Assembly (NCBI RefSeq): GCF_026342835.1 | Contig: NZ_JAPEMI010000001.1 | Location: 5,586,501 to 5,650,500, forward strand | DNA: 64,000 nucleotides | Reading direction: 5' to 3' | From: Streptomyces sp. NBC_00154 | GTDB taxonomy: Bacteria > Actinomycetota > Actinomycetes > Streptomycetales > Streptomycetaceae | Shown: one piece after another, positions 8,389 to 16,825 of the stretch | Layout of the letters: each line of letters opens with the position of its first letter | How positions within the stretch are numbered: the stretch's first letter is position 1 | Notes under the pieces: model-generated | The model's input: the letters and a program-made list of their open reading frames with translations, nothing else | What the model was told of the DNA's origin: nothing | Database searches by the model: none | Translations under genes and position numbers: made by a program

Positions 8389-9324
8389 TCACCGGTCCGG
8401 CCACGCCGACAGCCGCAGCCCGCTCTCGAAGCGGCGCGGCTCGCCCGTGACCGGATCGGTGAACTCCAGCACTCGGGCCAGGAGTTGCAGCGGACGCGTC
8501 CAGTCGTCCGCCGCACCCTCCGGTTCGATCACCGGATAGACCGGATCGTGGACGAGCGGCAGCCCCAGACCGTTCATGTGCACCCGCAGCTGGTGGGTCC
8601 GCCCGGTGGCGGGCAGCAACCGGTATCGGCCGAGCCCTTCCCGGTGCTCCAGCAGTTCGATCCGGCTCTCGCTGTTCGCCTCGCCCGGCTCCTCCCGGGC
8701 GGCGATCACCCCGCGCTCCTTGACGATCCGGCTCCGTACCGTACGGGGGAAGGCGATCGAGGGGTGGTACGGTGCCACCGCCTCGTACTCCTTGCGCACC
8801 AGCTTGTCCCGGAACAGCGTCTGGTACGCACCCCGGTCCTCGGTCCGTACGACGAAGAGCACCAGGCCCGCGGTCAGCCGGTCCAGCCGGTGCGCGGGCT
8901 GCAGCGACGGCAGCCCCAGCTCCCGGCGGAGCCGCGCCACGGCCGTCTCGCTGATGTGCCGGCCGCGCGGTGTCGTGGCAAGGAAGTGCGGCTTGTCGGC
9001 GATGACGAGCCGGGCGTCGCGGTACACCACACCGACCGGGAACGGCACCGGCTCCTCGGGCGCGAAGTCCCGGTGGAACCAGAGGAAACGGCCTGCCGTG
9101 TACGGCTCGTCGGGGGCCACGGGCCCCTGCACCGAGACGAACCGGCCCTCGGCGAACATGGCGTCCACCCGGTCCGCCCCGATCGCACCGGCGAACCGCG
9201 CCAGCAGATGATCGCGGACCGTCGCCCACTCCTCGCCCGGATCCTCGGGGAGCCGCACCCTGACCGGATCGATCCCGTCCCGCTGCGGCAGCGGCGCCGA
9301 CGGAGGCTTCGCGCGGCCTCTCAT
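8389..9324 (-). CDS. RluA-family RNA pseudouridine synthase
   Basis: Converts uridine to pseudouridine in rRNA or tRNA. The 311-residue protein carries the catalytic HRLDRLTAGLVLF motif with the nucleophilic aspartate, the family segment VVYRDARLVIADKP, and the late GRTHQLRVHM motif. The N-terminus (residues 1-90) is an unusual extension typical of actinobacterial members rather than a clear S4 domain. The ATG at 9324 overlaps by four bases the stop of an in-frame-initiated 21-codon upstream ORF. The target RNA site cannot be assigned. Confidence 0.88.
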   Translation of the reverse strand: MRGRAKPPSAPLPQRDGIDPVRVRLPEDPGEEWATVRDHLLARFAGAIGADRVDAMFAEGRFVSVQGPVAPDEPYTAGRFLWFHRDFAPEEPVPFPVGVVYRDARLVIADKPHFLATTPRGRHISETAVARLRRELGLPSLQPAHRLDRLTAGLVLFVVRTEDRGAYQTLFRDKLVRKEYEAVAPYHPSIAFPRTVRSRIVKERGVIAAREEPGEANSESRIELLEHREGLGRYRLLPATGRTHQLRVHMNGLGLPLVHDPVYPVIEPEGAADDWTRPLQLLARVLEFTDPVTGEPRRFESGLRLSAWPDR

Positions 9325-9386
9325 CGCGCAGGCCCTGCCTGTTCATCGGCGTCCGGGTTGCGGCGGCTCGAGGTGCTGGTGGTCAT
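9321..9386 (-). CDS. Possible 21-residue upstream ORF coupled to the pseudouridine synthase
   Basis: On the minus strand an ATG at 9386 opens a frame MTTSTSSRRNPDADEQAGPAR that ends in TGA overlapping the synthase ATG (ATGA). A GGATTG sequence precedes it weakly. The four-base overlap suggests translational coupling. The peptide resembles nothing I recognise and may simply be a leader. Confidence 0.3.
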   Translation of the reverse strand: MTTSTSSRRNPDADEQAGPAR

Positions 9387-9546
9387 GGTGCGGCAATCCT
9401 GTCACAGCGTCGGCGCAGGTCACCGACGGCTGCGCGGGCACTCCACCGGCATCGGACGGGCGGTAGCGCCCTCTGCTCGGTGGCCGCAGCCGGTGCGTTC
9501 GGTCTCCGCGGCCACCGAGAAGGAACGGGCCGTGCTCACCTCCTGC

Positions 9547-12432
9547 TCACTCCACGGTCGAGAACACGAACGAGAACTCCGCCGCGGCAGCGTCGAGCCG
9601 GTACTGCGGCAGCACGCCCGGTCCGCACGACTGCGAACCGATGCCCTGTACCGCGTGATCCAGATTGACCCAGACGGTCTCCCCGGCCACCAGATCCGGC
9701 AGATGCTCCGCCGCATCCAGCTGCTCGCTCGTCCACCGCCGGGCGGTGAACCAGAACGGCGCACCCCCTTCGGCCCGCAGCCCCGCACCGCCGCCGTCCG
9801 TCAGCTCGGCCCACCGGACGCCTGCCCGCGCACCGTTCTCCTGCGGCCGGACGTACGGGGTCTGCATCGCGTCCACGGGCATCTCCCACCGCCCGAGCAC
9901 CGACGCGGCCCGGGTGTCCGGGTACGCCTCGCCGGGCCCGCCGCCGAACCACCGTGCCCCGCCGTACGCGGCAGGCAGCCCGAACCGGACCCCGAGCCGG
10001 GGCAGCGGCAGCCGCCAGTCGCCCTCGGGTGCCACGGACACGGTGAGCCCGAGCCGTTCCCCGTCGGCGGTCCACCGGTACTCCGTACGCAGCCCCAGGT
10101 CCACCCCTGCGGGCGCCACCCACGTCCGTACGGTCAACGAGTCCTCGCCCACCTCCACGGCGTCTGTCCGATGGCGCATCCGATGCAGCCCCAACTCCCG
10201 CCAGCGCAGCCCGTACCGTTCGTCCGGCTGCCAGGCCGCACCGTTGTCGTTGTCGGTCGGCGCCCGCCACACATCGAGCCGCAGCCCCTGAACCGGCACG
10301 CCCCCGAGCCGCACCAGCGCCCCGCTCCGCGCGTCGAAGACAGCGCCCCCGAGCGTGATCGCCCCCTCACCCGCCTCCGGACGCGAGCCCATCGCGGCCG
10401 CGGCCGGGACCGCCGCACCGACCGCCACCTGCCCCCACGCCACCTCATGCCCGCGCTCCGCCCACGCGGTGTCCTCGGCGAGCAGCGCCCGCACGGTCCA
10501 TACGCCCGCGCCGTCCCCGGGGAGCCGCACCTCGGTGTGGGCTCCGGATGCCAGGTCGGGCACGGTGAGCGGGCCCGAGCGGCGGACCTCGCCGTCCACC
10601 TCGTGCGACCAGACGAACTCCACGTGGTCCAGCCCTGCGAAGTCGTACCCGTTACCGATCCTGACCGTCCCGGCCGACGTCCCGGCCTCGATCCGTACCG
10701 GTTCGATGACCTTCTTGTACTCGATCAGCCCGGGGGAGGGAGTGCGGTCGGGGAAGAGCAGCCCGTCGCAGACGAAGTTGCCGTCGTGGAGTTCCTCGCC
10801 GAAGTCCCCGCCGTAGGCGAAGCCGTGCTCCGGGTGGGTGAGACCGTGGTCGATCCACTCCCAGACGAACCCGCCCTGGCAGCGCTCGTACCGCTCGAAG
10901 AGCCGCTGGTATTCGCTCAGCCCGCCGGGGCCGTTGCCCATCGCGTGCCCGTACTCGCACATGATGAACGGCATGGCGCGCCGCCGGGCGTCCAGCTCCG
11001 GATCGCCCCACGGGTCCTCGGCCCGCTTCCCGATCAGCTCGACCTCGGCGTGCGTCGGATACATCCGCGAATACAGATCGACGTCCTTGCAGGACAGATC
11101 ACCCTCGTAGTGCACCAGCCGGTCCGGATCCCGGCCCTTGATCCACTCGGCCATCGCGGTCAGTCCGCGCCCCGACCCGCATTCGTTGCCCAGCGACCAG
11201 ATGATCACCGACGCGTGGTTCTTGTCGCGCTCGACCATCCGCGCGGCCCGGTCGAGGAGCGCCGGGGTCCACCGTTCGTCGTCGACCGGGTTGTTACGCC
11301 ACTCGAGGTCGACAAAGCCATGAGTCTCCAGATCGCACTCGTCGATCACCCAGAGCCCGAGCTCGTCGCAGAGATCCAGAAACGCCGGATGCGGCGGATA
11401 GTGGCTGGTCCGTACGGCATTGATGTGGTGCCGCTTCATCAGCACCAGATCCCGCCGCATGGTCTCCGCGTCCACGGCGCGCCCGGTCTCCGGGTGGAAC
11501 TCGTGCCGGTTCACCCCACGGAACAGCACGCGCCGGCCATTGACCTGGACGACCCCGTCCTGGACGACGACGGTACGGAAGCCGATCCGCAACGGGATCC
11601 GCTCACCCGGTGTCACCAGCTCGCCGTCGTACAGCCGGGGCGTCTCGGCGGTCCACGGCTCGACCGGTACGGTCACCGCCTCACCCGTCGCGACGTCGAC
11701 CCCCAGCTCGGGTACGACCACCCGGCCCCCGGCCCCGTCGCACTCCACCCGAAGGGTCCCGGCCCCGGCGCGGTGGTCGTAGCCGGCGTGCACGAAGAAG
11801 TCCCGGGGCGCCCCCTGTGGCCGGTGCAGCAGCGTGACGTCCCGGAAGATCCCGGGCAGCCACCACTGGTCCTGGTCCTCCAGGTAGCTCCCGGACGACC
11901 ACTGGTGCACGCGGACGGCCAGGACGTTGCCCTCGGCCCGCACGATGCCGCCGACCGCGAACTCGTGCGGCAGCCGCGAACCCTTGAAGTCCCCCAGCTC
12001 CTCGCCGTTGAGCCAGACCCGGGCGGCGGACTCCACCCCGTCGAACCGCAGCACGACGTCGCCGCCCTCCGGCCATCCGTCGGGCAGATCGAAGGTCCGC
12101 AGGTGGTCACCGGTCGGGTTCTCGGTCGGCACGTGCGGCGGGTCGACCGGGAACGGGTAGACGACATTGGTGTACGCGGGCGCTCCGCCGACCCCTTGCA
12201 GTACCCAGTGCCCGGGCACCGCGACCGTTTCCCAGCCGGACGCGTCGAACCCGGACCGTGCGAACGAAGCGTCCTCGGCGGTCGCGGTCGGCGAGAGCCG
12301 GAACCGCCACTCCCCGTTCAACGACATCCGCAGCGCGTCCGACCCCGCGTACCAGGACCGGGGCGGCAGTCCGCCCGATCCGGGGGACACGTCCATGTGC
12401 CAGGGGAGAGAGTGGCTGTCCGTACGGCTCAT
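9547..12432 (-). CDS. lacZ: Beta-galactosidase, GH2 family (LacZ type)
   Basis: Cytosolic GH2 beta-galactosidase of 961 residues, close to the length of E. coli LacZ, with no signal peptide. The order is an N-terminal jelly-roll (about 20-210, LNGEWRFRL, WLNGEELG), an Ig-like domain, a TIM barrel (about 310-600), a second Ig domain and the C-terminal Bgal small-chain domain. The acid/base glutamate is E417 in SLGNECG and the nucleophile is E493 in MCEYGHAMGNG. The ATG at 12432 has AAGGAGA about 6 nt upstream. It stands alone, and a LacI-family operator lies just upstream, so repression relieved by a galactoside or derivative is likely. No regulator gene is adjacent. Confidence 0.95.
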   Translation of the reverse strand: MSRTDSHSLPWHMDVSPGSGGLPPRSWYAGSDALRMSLNGEWRFRLSPTATAEDASFARSGFDASGWETVAVPGHWVLQGVGGAPAYTNVVYPFPVDPPHVPTENPTGDHLRTFDLPDGWPEGGDVVLRFDGVESAARVWLNGEELGDFKGSRLPHEFAVGGIVRAEGNVLAVRVHQWSSGSYLEDQDQWWLPGIFRDVTLLHRPQGAPRDFFVHAGYDHRAGAGTLRVECDGAGGRVVVPELGVDVATGEAVTVPVEPWTAETPRLYDGELVTPGERIPLRIGFRTVVVQDGVVQVNGRRVLFRGVNRHEFHPETGRAVDAETMRRDLVLMKRHHINAVRTSHYPPHPAFLDLCDELGLWVIDECDLETHGFVDLEWRNNPVDDERWTPALLDRAARMVERDKNHASVIIWSLGNECGSGRGLTAMAEWIKGRDPDRLVHYEGDLSCKDVDLYSRMYPTHAEVELIGKRAEDPWGDPELDARRRAMPFIMCEYGHAMGNGPGGLSEYQRLFERYERCQGGFVWEWIDHGLTHPEHGFAYGGDFGEELHDGNFVCDGLLFPDRTPSPGLIEYKKVIEPVRIEAGTSAGTVRIGNGYDFAGLDHVEFVWSHEVDGEVRRSGPLTVPDLASGAHTEVRLPGDGAGVWTVRALLAEDTAWAERGHEVAWGQVAVGAAVPAAAAMGSRPEAGEGAITLGGAVFDARSGALVRLGGVPVQGLRLDVWRAPTDNDNGAAWQPDERYGLRWRELGLHRMRHRTDAVEVGEDSLTVRTWVAPAGVDLGLRTEYRWTADGERLGLTVSVAPEGDWRLPLPRLGVRFGLPAAYGGARWFGGGPGEAYPDTRAASVLGRWEMPVDAMQTPYVRPQENGARAGVRWAELTDGGGAGLRAEGGAPFWFTARRWTSEQLDAAEHLPDLVAGETVWVNLDHAVQGIGSQSCGPGVLPQYRLDAAAAEFSFVFSTVE

Positions 12433-12863
12433 GATTCTCCTTGCTCGGCAACGCCCGCTTCGCTGCTGGACGTTAGCCAGGGGTGAACCGTTTCAACAAG
12501 GGGGCGGAGAGCGGCGCCGGACGGAGAAGCGGCCAGGCGTCGGCGCCCGGAAGCAGGGCCCCGGGCGGGACCGTCCGCGAGGCCGGCAGCGTCGGGCGTC
12601 CCGGGCGCGTTCGTTGGCCCGGTTGCGTGACATTCCCGCCCCGCCCGGACCGCTCTGCGCGCCGGGTCCGGGCCGCTCGCCGCGCTCGGTGTTCCCTTCC
12701 TGGGGAAGGTGGTGCGGTGCGCAAGGGCTCGCTTCTGCTCCCGGCAGGACGGTGCGGTGACGCCGCAGCGCCCTTCCCGCAAGCGACTGCCGGTTCAGCG
12801 GCCCGCCCGGCGGCGATGTCTGCCGCTGGACGGGCCGCCCTGAGTGCCGAAGGAGAAGTCGTC
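12433..12863. other. Divergent intergenic region between lacZ and the SDR
   Basis: This 431-bp gap between divergent genes holds the lacZ promoter and a LacI-type operator near its left end. Plus-strand open frames through it are GC-rich read-through extensions of the SDR frame without family similarity. I see no other gene or RNA. Confidence 0.5.
12484..12495. promoter_or_regulatory. LacI-family operator upstream of lacZ
   Basis: TGAACCGTTTCA is a 12-bp palindrome with a central CG and one mismatched pair. This is the classic half-site spacing of LacI/GalR-family operators. It lies 51 bp upstream of the lacZ start. The cognate regulator is not in the window. Confidence 0.6.
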
Positions 12864-13703
12864 GTGGCTGGAAGTACCGGTGAGATCCGGAGCGCGATGT
12901 CCGCGCGGCTCGTGGCAGGGCAGAAAGCGCTGGTGACGGGGTCCAATTCGGGTATCGGCAGGGCGACCGCGATCGCACTCGGACGGGCCGGTGCGGACGT
13001 CGTGGTCAACTACGTCGTCGGCGAGGACGAGGCCGAGAAGGTCGTCGCGGAGATCAAGGGTTTCGGAGTCCGCGCCTACGCCCACCAGGCCGATGTCTCC
13101 GACGAGGACCAGGTCGTCGGGATGGTCGCCCGCATGGTCGAGGAGTTCGGCACCATCGACATCATGGTGGCCAACGCGGGCCTCCAGCGGGATGCGCCGA
13201 GTGTGGAGATGACGCTCGCCCAGTGGCAGAAGGTCATCGACGTCAACCTCACAGGCCAGTTCCTCTGCGCGCGGGAGGCCGCCAAGGAGTTCGTGCGGCG
13301 CGGCGTCGTGCCGGAGGTCTCCCGGTCTGCCGGGAAAATCGTCTGCATGAGCTCGGTCCACCAGATCGTCCCCTGGGCGGGCCATGTGAACTACGCCTCC
13401 TCCAAAGGCGGCGTGGGCATGATGATGGAGACCCTCGCACAGGAGCTGGCCCCCCGGGGAATCCGGGTGAACGCCGTCGCACCCGGCGCCATCCGCACCC
13501 CCATCAACAGGAGTGCCTGGGACACCCCCGAGGCCGAGGCCGACCTCCTGCGGCTGATCCCCTACCGCCGGGTCGGGGAGCCGGAGGACATCGCCAACGC
13601 CGTCGTCGCGGTGGCATCCGATCTGCTCGACTATGTCGTGGGCGCCACGCTGTACGTGGACGGCGGAATGACACTCTTCCCCGGCTTCGCCACCGGAGGC
13701 TGA
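12864..13703 (+). CDS. SDR-family oxidoreductase (glucose 1-dehydrogenase-like)
   Basis: NAD(P)-dependent short-chain dehydrogenase of 279 residues. The cofactor motif TGSNSGIG is at residues 25-32, NAG follows in MVANAGLQ, and the catalytic Ser and YASSK are present in CMSSVHQ and VNYASSKGG. Sequence style (NLTGQFLCAREAAKEF, VDGGMTLFPGF) matches annotated glucose 1-dehydrogenases, so sugar oxidation is a fair guess. The GTG at 12864 is chosen because AAGGAGA lies 9 nt upstream. Downstream GH15 fragments suggest it once belonged to a glucan-utilising locus that was later rearranged. Confidence 0.85.
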   Translation: MAGSTGEIRSAMSARLVAGQKALVTGSNSGIGRATAIALGRAGADVVVNYVVGEDEAEKVVAEIKGFGVRAYAHQADVSDEDQVVGMVARMVEEFGTIDIMVANAGLQRDAPSVEMTLAQWQKVIDVNLTGQFLCAREAAKEFVRRGVVPEVSRSAGKIVCMSSVHQIVPWAGHVNYASSKGGVGMMMETLAQELAPRGIRVNAVAPGAIRTPINRSAWDTPEAEADLLRLIPYRRVGEPEDIANAVVAVASDLLDYVVGATLYVDGGMTLFPGFATGG

Positions 13704-13835
13704 CCCCTCGCCGGCGGCCCGGGACACGTCCCGCCGAGAGGTGGACCCGGCGGGATCCCAGCCGGTCCGCCGCCCGCCCGGGCGCTGCGGCGGCCTCACC
13801 GCAGGAGCGTCGGCCGGCCGCTTCCCGCGGCCGCG

Positions 13836-14288
13836 GGCCGATACTCGGGCTTCGCCCTGCGCAAACCGGCCCGACGGCTCACTCAGAGGCGCTTCTACGG
13901 CGCGGTGTTCGCCATCTCCTCGCTCGTCACCCCGTTCTTCCTCGGCGCGGTGCTCGGCGGCATCGCGTCCGGCCGGGTCGCGGTCGGGACCGCGGCCTCC
14001 GCCGATACCTGGGCCAATCCCACCTCCGTCATCGCCGGTCTGCTCGCGGTCGCCGCCGCAGCGTTCCTCGGGGCCGTGTTCCTCTGTTCCGACGCCCGCC
14101 GGTTCGGCGCCGAGGACCTTGTGGGGTACTTCCGCCGTCGCGCGCTGACCGCCCTCGGGGCCATCGTGGTGCTCGCCCTGATCGGTCTGCCGGTCACCCA
14201 CAGCGATGCCCGTTACGTCTGGGAGGGCCTCACCGGAGGGCTCGGACTGCTGCTGATCCTCCTGGCCGCGGTGTGCGGCCTCGCCACC
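13836..14288 (+). pseudogene. Internal fragment of cytochrome bd oxidase subunit II (cydB remnant)
   Basis: The plus-strand frame through 13839 reads RYSGFALRKPARRLTQRRFYG, then FAISSLVTPFFLGAVLGG and a NPTSVIAGLLAVAAAAFLGA helix followed by YFRRRAL. This is the middle of CydB, the quinol oxidase subunit II. The first third and the C-terminal part are absent, with no start codon or ribosome site in context. It ends abruptly near 14288 where a GH15 fragment begins. It is a non-functional relic of a deletion event, not an expressed small gene. Confidence 0.75.
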
Positions 14289-14409
14289 GCTGTTCTCCGC
14301 CTTCGAGAAGATGCAGACCTACGCCAACCACGTCGGGCTCTTCGCCGAGGAGATCGGCCCGAGCGGGGAACAACTGGGCAACTTCCCGCAGGCGTCTGCT
14401 TGCAGCTGA
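14289..14409 (+). pseudogene. C-terminal fragment of a GH15 glucoamylase/trehalase-like gene
   Basis: The frame with TTC at 14302 reads AFEKMQTYANHVGLFAEEI then GPSGEQLGNFPQA, the conserved C-terminal end of actinobacterial GH15 proteins. Similarity stops after FPQA at about 14396 and the frame terminates at 14407-14409. It lies on the opposite strand to the N-terminal GH15 fragment immediately downstream, so the pair is the product of an inversion plus deletion. Confidence 0.7.
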
Positions 14410-14599
14410 TGTCGGGCTGCTCCGGAGCCAGCTGGAAATACCCCCCGCGCTCGACGTCGAGCAGCGCCGCGAAGATGCTGGGTGAGTCGAACCGGGGAGC
14501 GGCGAACCAGTCGATGACACCCCGGGACGAGACGAGCGCGGCAGTCTGCAGATCGCCGGCCAGCCCGTGCTCGGCGATCGGCGGATAGCGTTCGTCCAT
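14391..14599 (-). pseudogene. N-terminal fragment of a GH15 glucoamylase/trehalase-like gene
   Basis: From an ATG at 14599 the minus strand encodes MDERYPPIAEHGLAGDLQTA, then a VIDWFAAPRFDSPSIFAALLD stretch and GGYFQLAPEQPDISCKQ. This is the unmistakable first 65 or so residues of a GH15 family protein. The match ends at CKQ (about 14395), exactly where the oppositely oriented C-terminal fragment ends. More than 80 percent of the gene, including the catalytic barrel, is missing. Confidence 0.8.
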
Positions 14600-14941
14600 A
14601 GTGGCTCCGGTGGTAGGCGGCCCCGAGCCCCACCACTATCCGACAGAACGGATCCCCGCGCCTGGGCTGCCCGGGGCACGGACGTCGGCCGTCGGACGGC
14701 GTCACGGCGTAACCGCTCGACCACACCGCGGCCCTGGCGCAGTGGGCGGGCGGCCGGGCCGTGTCACCGCCACGATGCCCCCCGTGGGCGAACTTGCCCG
14801 GCCATTGGGGCAGCGTGCTCGTGTCCCGCTTGACTCGCCAGGTCGTTGTCCGCACGCTCCCGAGTGGCGGCCGTCGGCCCGGCCGCCACCCAGCCCGGGC
14901 TTGCGGGCCGTCCGCCTTCGAGCAGACCGAGGAGGCCACGC
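14600..14941. other. Intergenic region after the GH15 scar
   Basis: 342 bp with no recognisable gene. Open frames here lack family similarity and start signals. It must contain the promoter of the downstream epimerase, but I cannot point to a convincing -35/-10 pair. Confidence 0.4.
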
Positions 14942-15862
14942 GTGCACGAGAGCCGGACCGGACGACAGCTGACTCTCCGTCATGGGGACCGGAGCGCGGT
15001 CGTCGTCGAACTCGGAGCGGCCCTACGCCATTACGCCGTCGGCGACCGGCTCGTACTCGACGGATTCGCCCGGGACGACCGGATCACCGGCGGGCGCGGT
15101 CAGATCCTCGTGCCGTGGCCCAACCGGATCCAGGACGGCCGCTACCACTGGGACGGGCAGGACCAGCAACTGCCGCTGACCGAACCGGAGAACGGCAACG
15201 CAATCCACGGCCTGCTCCGCTGGACATCGTGGCGGATCGTCGAGGCGCAGGACGACCGGGCGGTGCTCGATGTCTCCCTGTGGCCCCAGCCCGGCTACCC
15301 CTTCCACCTCCGGGTCCGCGCCGAGTACACCCTGGATGACGACGGCCTCGGTGTGGCCGTCGTCGCACGCAACCTCGGTGAGAACGCCGCACCCTACGGG
15401 GTCGGCCAGCACCCCTACCTCACGGTCGGCACCGGGACCGTGGACGACGCGCTGCTGACCGTACCGGCGCGGACGCGGCTGCGCACCGGCGAGCGGGGGC
15501 TGCCGGTCGCTGCCGAACCGGTCCAGGGCACTCCCTACGACTTCCGTACGCCTCGAACCATCGGGACCCAGCGGCTGGACACCCCGTTCGGCGACCTCGA
15601 CCGGGATGCGCGCGGGCGGGCCGTGGTGAGCCTCGCCCATTCCTCCGGCGCATGGGGTACCGACGTATGGCTCGGCGAGGGCGCCGATCACGTCCAGCTG
15701 TACACCGGTGACACCCTGCCCGAAGGGGAGCGGCGCCGTTCCGTCGCCATCGAGCCGATGTCGTGCCCGCCGGACGCGTTCCGCAGTGGCACGGGACTTG
15801 TCACTCTGGGGCCCGGTGAGGAGCACACGGTCCGCTGGGGGATCACCCCGTGGCAGGAATGA
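14942..15862 (+). CDS. Aldose 1-epimerase family protein
   Basis: Cytosolic mutarotase-fold enzyme of 306 residues that interconverts sugar anomers. It has the substrate-binding segment GRGQILVPWPNRIQDGRY, the GNAIHGLLRW histidine motif, GVGQHPYL and the catalytic glutamate in VAIEPMSCPPDAF, all typical of the GalM-like group. The GTG at 14942 follows GAGGAGG. It is probably its own transcription unit, although the disrupted antiporter starts 99 nt downstream in the same direction. Substrate (glucose, galactose or a hexose-6-phosphate) is not resolved. Confidence 0.9.
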   Translation: MHESRTGRQLTLRHGDRSAVVVELGAALRHYAVGDRLVLDGFARDDRITGGRGQILVPWPNRIQDGRYHWDGQDQQLPLTEPENGNAIHGLLRWTSWRIVEAQDDRAVLDVSLWPQPGYPFHLRVRAEYTLDDDGLGVAVVARNLGENAAPYGVGQHPYLTVGTGTVDDALLTVPARTRLRTGERGLPVAAEPVQGTPYDFRTPRTIGTQRLDTPFGDLDRDARGRAVVSLAHSSGAWGTDVWLGEGADHVQLYTGDTLPEGERRRSVAIEPMSCPPDAFRSGTGLVTLGPGEEHTVRWGITPWQE

Positions 15863-15961
15863 CGGTCGCGCCGCGGTGCTCGATGCTGCCCGGTCCCCGG
15901 TTCGCCGGCGGCAGGAGCATCCACCGGCTCGTCGGATGACCCGGCACCACGGAGGCGCTGC

Positions 15962-16797
15962 ATGACGACGGATCAGGTCCTCATGGGCGTGGGGCTGACC
16001 CTGGTCCTCGCCGTCGGATCGCAGATCCTGGCAGGACGGCTGCGTATCCCGGCGCTCATCGTGCTGCTGCCGGTCGGGTTCGCCGCCGGCGCGGTGGTGG
16101 ACGAGCTCGACCCGCAGCGGCTGCTGGGGCCGGCGTTCTCCCCTCTCGTGTCGCTCGCCGTCGCGGTGATCCTCTACGACGCGGGCCTCGGGCTCGATCT
16201 CAGGAAGCTGAAGGGGCATACCCGCCGTGTCGTCATCAGGCTGATCTGGATCGGGGTCCTGATCACCTGGGTGCTCGGCACGCTCCTCGCCATGCCGCTG
16301 CTGGGCATGGACCGGCGGGCGGCCGTCATGCTGGGCGCGATCCTGGTGGTCTCCGGACCGACCGTGGTCGGGCCGCTGCTCAGCTTCGTCCGGCCGAAGG
16401 AACGGCCGCAGCACATCCTGGTCTGGGAGGGCTCCCTCATCGACCCGGTCGGCGGCATCCTGGGAGCGCTCGTCTTCCATCTCGTCGAGGCGAGCACCGG
16501 TCGTCACGTCGGCAGCGGAGCGCTGAACTTCCTCGGCAGCGTCGGTGTCGGGACGGCGGGCGGCATCGTCGGAACCGCGCTGCTGTGGGTGCTGTTCCGC
16601 CGGCTCCTGCCCGGCGAGATCCTCGGGACCACGGCCCAGCTCGCCGCGGTGATCGCGGTGGCGGCCTTCTGCGACGTCGTCCGCGAGGACTCCGGACTCA
16701 TCGCCGCCGTGATGATGGGCCTGGCAGTCGCCAACCTTCCGCGTTTCGACGTCCCGGCACGCCGGCCCTTCTTCGAGACATTGGTCAGTCTGATTCT
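15962..16797 (+). pseudogene. Cation/proton antiporter (CPA family), 5' part, interrupted by an IS
   Basis: N-terminal 278 codons of a sodium or potassium/proton antiporter: successive membrane helices (LALIVLLPVGFAAGA-like, LILYDAGLGLDL), the ion-path signature VSGPTVVGPLLSF and LIDPVGGILGALV. The ATG follows GGAGG. Reading enters the insertion sequence at 16798 and stops at 16849. Removing the element and one 8-bp target copy restores one uninterrupted 595-codon frame with the part at 18213-19172, joining LVSLI to LGLLF. The gene is therefore very recently inactivated. Confidence 0.9.
16790..16797. repeat. Target site duplication, left copy
   Basis: CTGATTCT directly precedes the insertion sequence and is repeated exactly at 18213-18220. 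Eight-bp duplications are typical of ISL3-family insertion. Confidence 0.95.
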
Positions 16798-16821
16798 GGC
16801 TCTCCTGTCGCTTCCGTGGGT
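16798..16821 (+). repeat. Left terminal inverted repeat of the IS
   Basis: 24 bp matching the right end in inverse orientation without mismatch. Similarity ends after CCGTGGGT. Confidence 0.93.
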
Positions 16822-16825
16822 AGGT

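Noticed and set aside
10179..10189. GCATCCGATGC similar to the fucose-type operator
   Set aside because: It lies inside the lacZ coding region and has different outer bases.
8485..12486. 1333-codon plus-strand open frame over lacZ
   Set aside because: It lies antisense to clear GH2 and RluA motifs and has the composition of a shadow frame.
12655..12720. TTCCCTTCCTGGGGAAGG imperfect repeat upstream of the SDR
   Set aside because: The arms are short and imperfect, and the spacing fits no known operator or terminator.
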